Part shown: one piece after another, positions 34,510 to 45,814 of the stretch
How the letters are laid out: each line of letters starts with the position of its first letter
Position numbering within the stretch: position 1 is the first letter of the stretch
From: Lunularia cruciata
Lineage: Eukaryota > Streptophyta > Marchantiopsida > Lunulariales > Lunulariaceae
Direction: 5' to 3'
DNA: 64,000 nucleotides
Assembly: GCA_948567375.1 (NCBI GenBank)
Contig: OX419758.1
Span: 40,367,001-40,431,000, forward strand
The notes under the pieces: model-generated
Database searches by the model: none
The model's input: the letters and a program-made list of their open reading frames with translations, nothing else
Told to the model about the DNA's origin: nothing
Program-made: the position numbers and the translations under genes

Positions 34510-35110
34510 ATCCTCTCCTTGTCACAGCACACATTCAACTGCTCATCCTCCTCCTGTTCCTACGTTTGGGGATGGAATCAGCAGACCTTCAAGAACCGTA
34601 TCCTTTCCTCACCTCTTTACAACAGGAAAGTCAGCTCCTCCTCCTCCCTCCTCCTCTACTTGCATATGAAATCAGCAGCAGTCTCATCCAAAGAACCATT
34701 TTCTTGGCTAACTCCACCAGTCTCCTTTTGAATGGTCTATAACTCTTCACACCTCTATGCAGGGAGAATTTGGTTCATTACATACAGCAAATTTATACCA
34801 ACCTAATTGATGCAGCAGCAGCAATTCTTGAATTACTCCTCCTCCTCTTTCTGCTGCCTCTTACACTTACACTTGGAGATGGAATCAGCAGCAATTTCCT
34901 TTTTAAAATAGAACATCATCTCCTCCATTTGCTGATGTCATTTGGATGGAGGTAGAATCAGCTACAGTCACCTCCAAATAGCCTGATCCTGCCAACCCGT
35001 CCATACATTGTAAACTTCATGAACTATGTCCCGCATAGATTCATGCCGCAGCAATTCTTGAGTTGCTCCTCCTCCTGCAATTGGAGACTCAAACCAGCAC
35101 CAATCAAATC
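34510..35110 (+). repeat. Degenerate tandem array rich in CTCCTC and GGAATCAGCAG
   Basis: Three imperfect units share CTCCTCCTCCT followed by GGGGATGGAATCAGCAG or GGAGATGGAATCAGCAG (about 34549, 34838 and 35066). Two also share GCAGCAATTCTTGA. Spacing is roughly 230-290 bp. Frames through it give Leu/Ser-rich low-complexity peptides, which I do not call genes. Confidence 0.5.
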
Positions 35111-38100
35111 CACATAACAACCATAGCCTTAGCTCACCCCGAAACGATGAAACTATTCAGCATCTTTCGTGATTCCTCCACACTCGAGAGGTTCTTGGAT
35201 CGCTAAACCCAAGGCGCTTCGAAACCCCCACACTCAAACATACGCCACCGAACTTCTCGAACCCCAAGAATGACGGGTGGGCTCGTCTTTGAATTTGGGC
35301 TTATCTGCGTTTGAATCACGTCGTCTTCAGAATTCCAACATGAACTTTGACCACCACCACGACCTTCACCAATCAATCTATCCATCAACCTACGAAGATA
35401 AGCTTCGCTTATTATTCATTTCGCTTCATTACACCGCCATCCGATTTCATCATGCCCTCCGGGTCCCGATGCTCCCATCATCCGCGAGGAATTTCCACTT
35501 CTCGAGAATACTCATTCATGCAATGGATGAGGGAATGAACAGTGTTCTATGCCGTTTGCTTGTACCCCTTTCTCTTGTGATTGCCATTCTTATCCAAGTG
35601 CTCCTCTCATTCTCCTCAAAGTTACACATACACACTGTACTAAGAACTCAAGAACAAGTTGGTGGCAGCCGTTGTTCAATCTGATTTAATCAAAACTAAT
35701 GATTTGGAATCACATGTGTTGAAGGGAGGTGTTGATTGACAATCTTGAGGTTCAAGACTTTGTATAGGGTGGTCACCAGTGTTACGTATAATAGCTCAAC
35801 TTTTGTAGCATTTATTCTTGCTCAATACTATTACGTTCATAATCATATTCATGGTGACTTTCAGAGAACATGATCTCGCTTCGCTCTATTGGGGGCTTAG
35901 GAAGAATTTGAGCCCGGATTCTAGAGACACTTGAGGCAGAATCGTCATTTTCTTTTATTTGTTTTGGAAACTGCTGCGAGATACCGTCACAAGTGGATTC
36001 GTGGGTTACAGATAACATACTCTGTAGCAAATCTTCGATTTTTTATTGAAACCGCTAGATTGAGCTAAACAAAAGAAAACGAACTGATCGTTTAGAGAAC
36101 CGTGCAAGATATAGAATAAAGTAGTATCCAAATTATCATCAATAGAAGAATTGGATTTGACTGAAATGTGTAAGAACTCTGTACGAAAATCAAAACCCCA
36201 CTTTCTTGTGAGAATCAGTTTACGAATTATTCAGAATATAAAACCAATCCCTCTTTCTTTTTTCCCTTTCGCTAAATCTTTTTTTTCTTACTTTATCCGA
36301 GTTCATGCATATCGAATCCAACAGAAACAGTTAAAATTACATAAATTTCAATTCATTTCTCTCCAGTTTAATAGGGTACACCATAGATTCAAGGACTAGG
36401 CTACTATGTTCTGTTATTAAAAACAAAAGGTAATTAAACACTTGAGACAAGATTAACATTCATCTAATCTTGTCTCAAGTGATTTCCTCGCATTGTGCCT
36501 TGTGCTCATTCTCTCGGGTATACTATTTGGTCGGATATCTAATTTATTTGACCTGGGAATTGCCCAAGATTCAAAGAAGGTATTCTTTATCGAGTCGCAG
36601 ATGTGACAGTGACAAACTTTAGAGTCAGCAGTTCAGAGATGACTTAACCACCATACCTCAACTTTGCACTTTAGATTTAATAACAACCCAAGTTGGTATT
36701 AAGCCTCAATCAGTTCCTTTATGTAATAGAGATGAATAATTTATCTGTTCAACTTAAGGAAACATGGACTTTACATTTGTAAATTATGAATCTTAATAAA
36801 TTTAATTTAATTGAAAATTGGGGTCATTCCTCTAAAGTTTGAGGTGAAATTTATGGAAGTCATGAGTAATTTCTGGAAAGTTGAGTGAAAATTTATTCAA
36901 ACTCAAGTGTAATTTCATAAAATTTGACGTGAATTTTGGAACTCTCTACCTGTAGCAAACGATATATTTTAAATTTTTTTTATCTAGATCAGGTTTTGAA
37001 TTTAAATTTTACATACAATTCAGATGGAACTAAGATAAAATGTAAGAACTCTCTTCTAGGGCAAGGTAAGATCAGGGTCTTTTTTGAAATAGTACATCGC
37101 TTTTTTTTAAATATTTTCCATGTGAGTAAATAAAGATAAATTACGATGTTCTATGTTGATCCTGCGAGAGATCACAGAGATAAATAGTGTTGTTCTATAT
37201 TAAATTTGCATTACAAAAACAAAGTCTAATCGTCATAGAACTTAAGAGCCAACGAGACTTGACTAAATCCATGTCAATCTTTAGAGTACTGTTAAATCTA
37301 AGTCTGTCTGCCAACTTGCGGTGCCGTTAAACCTTAAGGGCCAAAGTTGGGATACTGTTCAGTTTAAGTTAAGTCCATCTCTGTCAAGCAAATCAAATCA
37401 CATTAACAGAAATTTATCATCAGATAATATGGCCGTTTAATCCGTTGGAGCTAATCCGGCTCTAAAGGTGGTCCTGTCGCAAGCTGCCTCTTGGTTTTCC
37501 CCTTGCTCTTGCTACAGTTAGTTAGCAGCAATGGTAGGTTCACCAAACTTGGAGGCAGACCACAGCAACTGGCAGGGCTGACTGAAGGGCCCGCCAGCTG
37601 ACCACCTACTCCAAGACAAGTTGGAGGTACTGCACGCACTTAATGAGAGGACACTAACTGGGCCCACCGAAGAGAGAGAAAACTGCCATTCTACCTGTGG
37701 GATTTGCTAAACCAATTACAGAAGAACCACCTCTAACTCAAGATCCCCCACGCCCACCTAAAAGAGCCGCCAGTCCTTTCGGATGTATACAACTTTGTTA
37801 CAGAGTTGACATAGGGTAATTCATATAAATAATCTCAGAGTTGTAGTCGATTATAATAAATTATACGCAGCGTGGATTTGATGAGTAAGTTGATTTGCCT
37901 ATTTGTTCACTCTGCCTGTTTATGGATTCTTTTCACTGACATGCATTAGACTTAAATTTGATGGTTTCTTCTTAATGATCACTTAAGTCACCTTCCTGAC
38001 GTTTTAGACTTATATGAGATCTAAAGCTCTGGCAGTGACTAGTTTCTGGACCCTGAAACAACATTAACAACTTTGATTACATTTCACTAACCTTGTAGAG

Positions 38101-38600
38101 TGATGTAAATGAGATGAGATGACCCCAAGCTTTTGGAATAGAGTCCTCTAACATTATGGGCTAAGTAAGTACATCAAGAGATATAAAGAACGGGGAATTA
38201 TTATGATAATCGAGGGAGTAGTTCATGGCGTTTACCACATAACCCTTTGCATTCTCACTCGGCAAAAGTACCATAAATTCACTCGTTATGCGATGAGGTT
38301 TGTTAGTTTTATCTCCACCGAGAGAGATATTCATGTGCTGGAGCGTGTACGAATTATCGTGGTCTGTCTGATCTCTAAATCATGTGATCAGAGTTACAGT
38401 AATCATCCCTCGAGTTATGCCCTAACGTGGGTCCGGGCAGCCCATGGGCAGAGAGTGCTTGCGCTGCCCGAGTTCACAGACGAGGGAAAGGAAGTTCCAG
38501 GGCAACCCGGACATTGAAGGTATGGATGGGAAAAGGATTCCCAGGTCACACTAAATTACCTGAAATACTTAGTTGTAGGTAACTGAAGACAAAGTAGGGA
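35111..38600. other. Gene-poor AT-rich region with one strong hairpin
   Basis: No coding gene could be supported. The plus-strand open frame at 35277-35684 (135 codons) has no recognisable motif. The perfect hairpin at 36439-36481 is listed separately. Confidence 0.4.
36439..36481. repeat. Perfect 17-bp hairpin with 9-base loop
   Basis: CACTTGAGACAAGATTA (36439-36455) is the exact reverse complement of 36465-36481. The loop is ACATTCATC. It sits far from any gene recognised here. Confidence 0.95.
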
Positions 38601-38601
38601 A

Positions 38602-38760
38602 AATGGCGACCGCATAGAGCACATGAAGGATGGGAAGACCCCAGTCCAGTCGGACAAGGGAGAGACAAAAGAGGTAAAATGAGGTTAGGACCCGATAGTA
38701 TCGATATGAAAAATTTACCCTGTCACACCTAAGATATCCGAGTTATACAAATCTTAAGAT
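38602..38760 (+). repeat. Hairpin repeat family, copy 6 (long form)
   Basis: GGCGACCGCATAGAGCACATG, then GATGGGAAGACCCCAGTC (hairpin partly lost), ACAAGGGAGAGACAAAAGAGG and a distal part TGTCACACCTAAGATATCCG. That distal part is the reverse complement of the outer part of copy 1, which fixes the long form of the unit at about 150 bp. Confidence 0.88.
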
Positions 38761-38865
38761 CTTGAGCAACAGTTATACAAATTACTTGAGCAACAGAACA
38801 AGCATCATTGTTCTCCTATGGATTACACCCAATAAAGCACCTTGACTTAAGACAAAGTACCTTGA

Positions 38866-38948
38866 TCTGACCTTGGCAACTGACCTCTGACCTTTGCCTT
38901 GATCTTACCTTGGCAACTGAAGACAAAGTACTTTGATCTGAAATTATT
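38866..38948. repeat. Short degenerate repeats (CCTTGATCTGACCTTGGCAAC type)
   Basis: The phrases CCTTGATCT, ACCTTGGCAACTGA and AGACAAAGTAC recur two or three times between 38840 and 38948. One piece (AACTGAAGACAAAGTA) also flanks repeat copy 6 at 38581. Confidence 0.6.
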
Positions 38949-39174
38949 TCTATAGAGGTTTTTACATGAAAAAAGAAAACTGTAGTCAATTATGAAATAC
39001 ATAGCAGCAAAGTTGATAACCTATGAATATTGTACAGATAGGAATTCTAGGGATGTACATGAGACGGCTAAACAGACTGCAGAATGTCATGCCTTCCTAC
39101 ATGGACCCAGACGGATGCATGAGTGGAAAGGAAGTCGTAGCAATATATGGAGTACCGGTGAATAATTCAATGGT

Positions 39175-39203
39175 TGTTCATGCGTTCACCGAACGCATGA
39201 ACA
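39175..39203. repeat. Perfect 13-bp inverted repeat with 3-base loop
   Basis: TGTTCATGCGTTC, loop ACC, then its exact complement. It could extrude as a cruciform or serve as a dyad binding site. Confidence 0.95.
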
Positions 39204-40920
39204 TGAGAAGGAACATCACTACTCCGTTGGGATTTAACGTGAATGGATGGATAAATGGGCTCCAATTCATGATGCACATGGGATGGGTTCACTCTCAGTT
39301 GCGTGACAACAGACCGCCGTTGCCGTGAAGACCGGTCGCCCGGGCAGGATCCCCTGATGGCTGCCCTAACCGTGTTGTAACCCGAGGATGCAGAGATCGG
39401 AGGCATGTCCTGTGAGCCTCCATATAATATTCTTCTCAACTCTTCGTGCTTGTCAGCACCAGTTACATGTAGTCAGGCCTTCTCAACTAACTAATATAGA
39501 TGTAGATGCTTTTCTGGGCCATTTGATTCCTTTCACCTTGGTGATTAAATTATCTTGTTTAATCGGTTCGAAGAATCTCCTAAAAGTCTCCTCTTATCTC
39601 GACTTAAAACACCGTACCTCTCGCACTAACAACCACTTTTCAAAATGTATATCTTACAATTTCGTTGCATCAATGATACAATTACTCTACAGGTGTGACA
39701 ATAAATAAGTGAGTTTATGGGCATAGCTTCATAGTCTTTCTTCTTCTGCATCATGTCTTTTTATTAACCGATTAAACTTTTTATTGTGGGTGGGACAAAA
39801 TATATCACAAGTTTAGATTACTGAACTGTTTAGAAATTTTGAATAATTCCATATTAATTCCAGAAGATAGGAGCTTTGTACGTAAAGCGGTACATACGTA
39901 GCAAGGCTCTCGAGAGGCATCATCCAGATTTTAACCACCATAAATCGTAGAGTTTGCTTGGAATTGATCTTGGAGGATCTATTCCTAATCCATATCAAGT
40001 ATCACTCTTTAGCTATAGTACTCTCATCCCAAAAGGCCCAAACGCCACGTCAAACGAACAAGTGAGTTCACGTCAGTTTGGCCTACTAGTATATTGGGTT
40101 CTAAATCCTCCAACAGATAGATTCAGCATGAACCAGCTGCAACCACGCCACAGCATGCCACGATGGAATGAACCGAGCTTCAAGTTCATCCACGTGGCTA
40201 CCGAGCAGCCAAAGTGCCACGAATCTCCTGCCAATCAAGCGCTGCCACATGCTTCTATACATTCTTCTATACGTTGAGTAGATCGTACCACATACATCGT
40301 ACCACACAGAAATTTTCTATGTTGCAAATTTCTGTTTTCTACAGATTCGTCAACTCAAGAAACACCTTCTTAGAGTGGGTCATATTCACATAGAGGTGCG
40401 AATATAAATATTACTGATATGTTAGGTCTCCAAATAATTTGCTGTCAAATCTTGTTTCTGTGCTCTCTCAAATCACCTTGTCGTTAAATAATAATAAAAG
40501 ACATGAATAAATTTGCAGTAGATGATTTTCCTCTACACAGAATTGAGCGAGGATCCACCTGAAGGCCATCTCAGAATTATTATAAAAATACAGTTATGAT
40601 GAAAGAAAGAAACAAAAAAAAAGTACTCAGATGACAAAACATGACTTTAGAAAACATGCTTTGATTCATTTCATTTCATTTTATCTTATTTTATTTATTC
40701 GAGTTCCAGATGTTGTGGGCGGCTTTCTGACCTAACTCTTTGTTCTTTCTTCTTTGGACCATATCACTTTTAAAGAATTCTAATTGATCAATGTTAAGAG
40801 CCGCTTCTGGTGCTTCATACCAACCCCATAACATCGCCCGCACTGTACACGAAAAGCTGCCTTTGACTATCCCAGTCAAAAGAAACAAACAGATGGTCGT
40901 GAGCACAGAAATCGATCCTA

Positions 40921-41015
40921 CTAGCCCCGTTCTACCTCGTTTGTCTCTCCCTTGTACGGGACGATGGGGGTCTTCCCATCCTTCATGTGTTCTATGTGGT
41001 CGCCGTTTTACTCTT
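40921..41015 (-). repeat. Hairpin repeat family, copy 7
   Basis: TTTGTCTCTCCCTTGTACGG, then the hairpin GATGGGGGTCTTCCCATC (one base longer in the loop, stem intact) and CTATGTGGTCGCCG. Reverse orientation. Confidence 0.88.
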
Positions 41016-41038
41016 TCCCTTGATTCAATATATTATCA

Positions 41039-41214
41039 TCACTACTACTACTACTACTACTAAACAGCAGCAGCAGCAACAACAACAACAATGTACAGTC
41101 TCTTGAACTTCTTGGACACTCAATAAGACGTACAGAAACAGTAGTAGCGACCAAAATCGCATACAGCGTTTTCCACCAAATCGACTGCTTCTTCTCCTCC
41201 TCCTCCTCCTCTTC
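41039..41214. repeat. Cluster of trinucleotide microsatellites
   Basis: Runs of ACT (about 41039-41062), CAG (about 41066-41078) and CAA (about 41078-41092), followed by CTC (about 41191-41212). Frames through it are low complexity and were not called as genes. Confidence 0.9.
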
Positions 41215-41964
41215 ACTATTCGGCTCACGTTCGTGGTGTATTATGACCTCCCTGGAAAGTACCACATGCGTATATTAATCACCCGACAATAAAGCTTCAC
41301 AAGACGACCGTCTTCCTTTTTGTTGTCATTGAAAACATTCTCCAGTGGAAAAGAAAAGTCAAGAAGTCATGGAGAAGACTCCCCTAACAAACCCAGAGGA
41401 AATTATAAACAAAGATGATAATCAAAAAGAACTCTTTAGTTTCATTTTACAAGCTAAAGGTTTAAGTGCTCAACTCTCTTATAGTACAAAAATAAGTTGA
41501 GCTGACTTACACTGTAGTGGGCAAGGGTAGGTGACAACTAAGTGACTAAAACACTATGTAAGAACTTGAGTGGAACTCTGTTTTGAGTGTTGTGTAGATT
41601 TTACTTTTGTGATGTACTCTGTAGATTCGCTTCTATTTAGGTCTGTTCTTTTATGTTGAACTAGAAACAGGAGATAGAAAAAATTCAGTATATTTGTCCA
41701 TCCAAGCAGTGAAAACGAAGTCAATTGTACTTTGCCAAAGGGAAATTATTGCAGTGTGTAAAGTATGGTATTTTTTGTATCTCATGCAAGATGATTTCTT
41801 AAAGATAGACATATACGCAAAGACCCATAGTGCGGCTTTGGTATATGTTCTTTTATACTATTATTTTGATCCACATTTTAGCGCGTGCATAGATTATTCC
41901 CATTAATTTGGACCAAAGAACATACCTATATTAACTTGAATACGAGAACTCGAGTCAGAACGCA

Positions 41965-42085
41965 GGTTAACAAATGGATGGGAAGAACCCCTCGAGATAA
42001 AGCCAAAGAGGTAAAATAGCTGAAATACGAGGACTTGATGTTTGTCTTATCATACACACTCGAAGGACTCCATACGAATGCAGAA
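41965..42085 (+). repeat. Hairpin repeat family, copy 8 (decayed)
   Basis: GGATGGGAAGAACCCC and GCCAAAGAGGTAAAATAGCTG are still recognisable, but the hairpin stem is broken. The distal part (ACTCGAAGGACTCCATACGA) roughly follows the outer part of copy 1. Confidence 0.6.
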
Positions 42086-45000
42086 GTCAAAATGTCGTTA
42101 CATAATTTTCAGAAGAGGCTTTAGTACCGTCATGATGAAGAAGGCATTTGAGTAATCAACTCTGAGCGTAACAAACTTTTCATATTAAGAGCTCCAATCG
42201 TTAGTCATGGGGGTATCCATGTTTGTTTGTCCATAACGACTTACCCACGACCTTCTGAATTCCATATCTTGCAAATCATGAATGTTCTAAACTGTAACAA
42301 ACTTACGCTCGTATTGTGTACGAAGGGAATTTTTTATTAAGAAACTATGAACATTGGACTATGTACCGGATGTTTCATTTGAGCTTTCTTTTGAATATGT
42401 GCTAACAACATCTTGCCATATTTTGCATTTTTTCCACTCACATATTATTACATCATTAAGTTTAAAACCTTGATGGTGATTGAATTAAAAAAAAATTTTA
42501 CTCTTCTGTCCAAAGAGATTCCGATACAAAAAAAAATTTAATTTAATGTAGCCAAAAAATACTACAAAGTTCGTATCAACAGGAACTTATTTTGTTTTCT
42601 AAGAGTTCATGTTGGAGTCGTAATTCCGTAAAGGATTTTAAAAAGACGAATGAATCTTAAGACATTCTCTGACTTCCACTTGGCTACAAATGGACACATT
42701 GACTATAAAGAATATGTTTCACTCATTTTTGCAACCAAGAGACTTTTCAGTAGAATTTCCTCACAAGCTTTAGCTTTAGCAAATATCATGAAATAATCTT
42801 GTACCATGAGAGTTTAGGAAGTACACGCTATAGCCTCTAGGGACAAGCTTTAATTCCTAACATATGCGTGCAGTCGATGGGGCTGTACATTCTCCGAGCC
42901 ATCAAGTCTTGGTTCAATGATTTGAGCCTTACGTTTGCAATAACTCTACTACCACTAAACCTTGAGCACTAAAAAAACATGGAAATAATTACATATAGGA
43001 CTCTGCCTCCCTACCCTCTACCAAGTATATTTTAGCATTTTACTATGTCGTTCACATGTATTACATCACCCATATCTGAAGCTGGATTCTAGAGAAGTTG
43101 GTCGCCAATAGCTGCTGGCTGTGGAATCTAGAAGACTGTCCAACAATATTATATAGAACAAAGCTATATCAGGAAGGCTAGATAATAAGGTCTTTCCTTT
43201 ATTAAGAAAGTTGGTCTGTTGATTGTGTCCTTGCGGCCCCTCTCTAAGGAAAAGACTTCCTGTATTTTCTACCTTTTCTAGAGAGATGTAAAACCTTTCA
43301 AAATGAGGTGAATTTGGATATCAGAAATGATAGAAATTTGTAATGGCAATATATTCATTACTTCACTTTCTTGAAAACAAAAATTTGTTTCAATTCAGAA
43401 GAATTGAGTAATAATATAATGATAAAAAAATTTAATATCAACCGAAGAATCGATAGTACCTTATGTTCATTACCATAGTTATGCAAGAAATATTATAAAA
43501 TGGGTTATGTTAGTTTCTCTAGATGCACGCAGATCAACAATAAATCGATTTAACTGCACAAATGCTCCGATTGAAAAGACAATCCATTTAAGAGGCTTTA
43601 GAGATAGATGTGGTATGTATGTTTATATTTATTATTTAATCTATTTACTTATTTAAATTTTTTATATAAAGAGATGTAGGCTTTTGAATTTTTTTAATAT
43701 GATTAATTTCTCTTATGAGGGCTTAATTTCAATCTTACAATTCTATTCAGAATATGGTAAACAGAACATTATACATGAGAACAACATTGTAAGAATCAAG
43801 TTTAGATGAGGTGATGAGAATATATATACACAGATGTTTTTAAACAAATGCAGATTTCAAGCTTTGCAAGAGTGATTTATAGGGGTAGCTTAGAAACTAG
43901 CAAACCACATATCAATTAGAGCGAATATATTGAATCGACTATGTTGCATCTCAAGTTACAACTTTGTAATATGATAATCAACATTTAGTTTGTGTGAAAA
44001 CATATAATATTCGTATCTTATTCTTGAAAAAATTTCAAAAATTTCTCATTATACATTTATTAATCATTTTGTGTTTTATGGCATTGGATCTGTATGCTGC
44101 AAGTAGGTTCATGTTATTTTTTTCACTAAAAAATCAGAAAAACGGATAATTGGTTTAAAGTAGTTACTTATGGATAACAATATAACTCATTCGTTGAAAC
44201 AAACCATCGAAAAAATATATGGTAAGATCAGACCATGTGCTTGGATGACAACATGATAATTATTTTATTATTTAAATATTATTCATAATTATTTGAAGCA
44301 AATCAACTTAAGATAATACAGTTCCACACAAAATGCATCCAGCATGACATGTATGGGATGAGAAAGGTTTGTCAAGGTTATGGGAAAATAAAACAGGATG
44401 CTAATGCTCTAACCAAGTTGAAAGGAAAAGATCATAATAATAAAATATATGGTGTGCAAACTCAAGTTGAAGATAAGAGGAATCAACTACCAAAGAGGAG
44501 TGAGATATATGATGATAAGCAAATATGTGTCAAGGATAAGTTGCAATTTCTAGCAAATTGAATGAACTCAATCTAAGTGGAGCAACCTTTCTGAAAATTT
44601 TACAGGATTTTTATTAAAAGAACATAGAAATTGGTCTAACAATTAACAACCAACCAATAAATTTAACCAGCAATATGAAAAGCCTAAGCTTATTAAGGAT
44701 CTAAATAGTTGCATGAATCAAGATTATGTGTAGAATTAAAATGAACAATGAAAGAAAAAAATGTATACACTAAGTCAAAATACAAGTTTATATACATAAA
44801 ACATAAATCAAGAATATAAATAGAGTTTAAAGGAAGAATGAAACAGGCTAAAGGTTTTTAAAAAACTAAAAGATAGGTTTATTCAAAACAAAAGTCTTCA
44901 TAAATTTACAAATTGTTGACAACTAAGACTAAACACAAAGTTAAGAAAGATAGATGAAAGATGACAAAGGTCATGAAAGAACTAAAACTTGGTACTTTAA

Positions 45001-45636
45001 ATACAAATAAAATTCTTTATAAAAGTTATGTACAACATACAATAAGAAAATCTGATACAATTTCATATCATCATAAATATGAGAAAGGATGTTGAAAGAT
45101 ATGAAGATGTTGTTTGAACTTGAAGGTTATTTTTCTAGCATTCTCTAGGAAAGAAGTTGCTATAGTGGTTGTTATAGTTGCTATAAGAAGACATATAATG
45201 ACATGCTTCAAGTGGAATCTGTAAGCACTTTTCCTAAATGTAAATAATTGAATTAAAAAATGTAATACGTTCTAGAATTATTAGCTTTAATTGTCAAGTA
45301 TAATGTAAAAAAATTTCCTACTTGACTTTCCAAAACTATCAGCGTTAGATATATAAACAAAGTAAAAATTGATTAAGGTAAGTAAAACTTTGAAGAGGGT
45401 ATAATAATTATGTCTATTAAATTGGAAATTAATTGAGTCAAGAAGAAGATAAATCAAGTCACAAAACCTATTGAACATAGAAGTTTTTTTTAGACAAGTC
45501 TAACTTGAAGAACTTTGTCTAATAGTGAAGAAAGCAACAAACCCTTTAAAGAGCTTAGCAGAGATTCTCCTACATGCAAACTTACATGAGGCATTACTGC
45601 TAAGAGACTAAGCTAAAATTTTCAATATACAACTAA

Positions 45637-45700
45637 GAGTGCTTAATAAGCACTCAGAGGAGAACTTAGAGGAGAAGTGCTTACTAAGCACTCTCCTCTA
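45637..45700. repeat. Two adjacent palindromes sharing AGTGCTTA arms
   Basis: 45637-45655 is GAGTGCTTA-A-TAAGCACTC. 45667-45700 forms a 34-nt hairpin: TAGAGGAG, one bulged A, AGTGCTTA-C-TAAGCACT, CTCCTCTA. The two are close variants of one sequence. Confidence 0.9.
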
Positions 45701-45757
45701 GTGAAAACAACCAATCAAGAAGAAAAGAAAGGATATCCTAAACCTATTAGCCATAAG

Positions 45758-45814
45758 CCACCTTGGAAATTTGCAATGTCTTGTGTAAGAATATTGTACA
45801 AATTTCCAAGGTGG
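45758..45814. repeat. Perfect 16-bp inverted repeat with 25-base loop
   Basis: CCACCTTGGAAATTTG (45758-45773) is the exact complement of 45799-45814. It lies only 58 bp after the twin palindromes. Confidence 0.95.

Larger units (their letters stand above)
38761..40920. other. No gene recognised, between repeat copies 6 and 7
   Basis: Repeat copies 6 and 7 point outward to each other, so this 2.2-kb interval could be the interior of a terminal-inverted-repeat element. The longest frame (39023-39328, plus) is Met/Asn-rich and shows no transposase motif. No clear target duplication outside the two copies is visible. Confidence 0.35.

Noticed and set aside
35277-35684. 135-codon plus-strand open frame
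   Set aside because: No recognisable domain, coding bias or splice context. A chance frame is the simpler reading.
41039-41265. Microsatellite frames (poly-Cys, poly-Val and RRRRR peptides) as proteins
   Set aside because: They are translations of trinucleotide repeats only.
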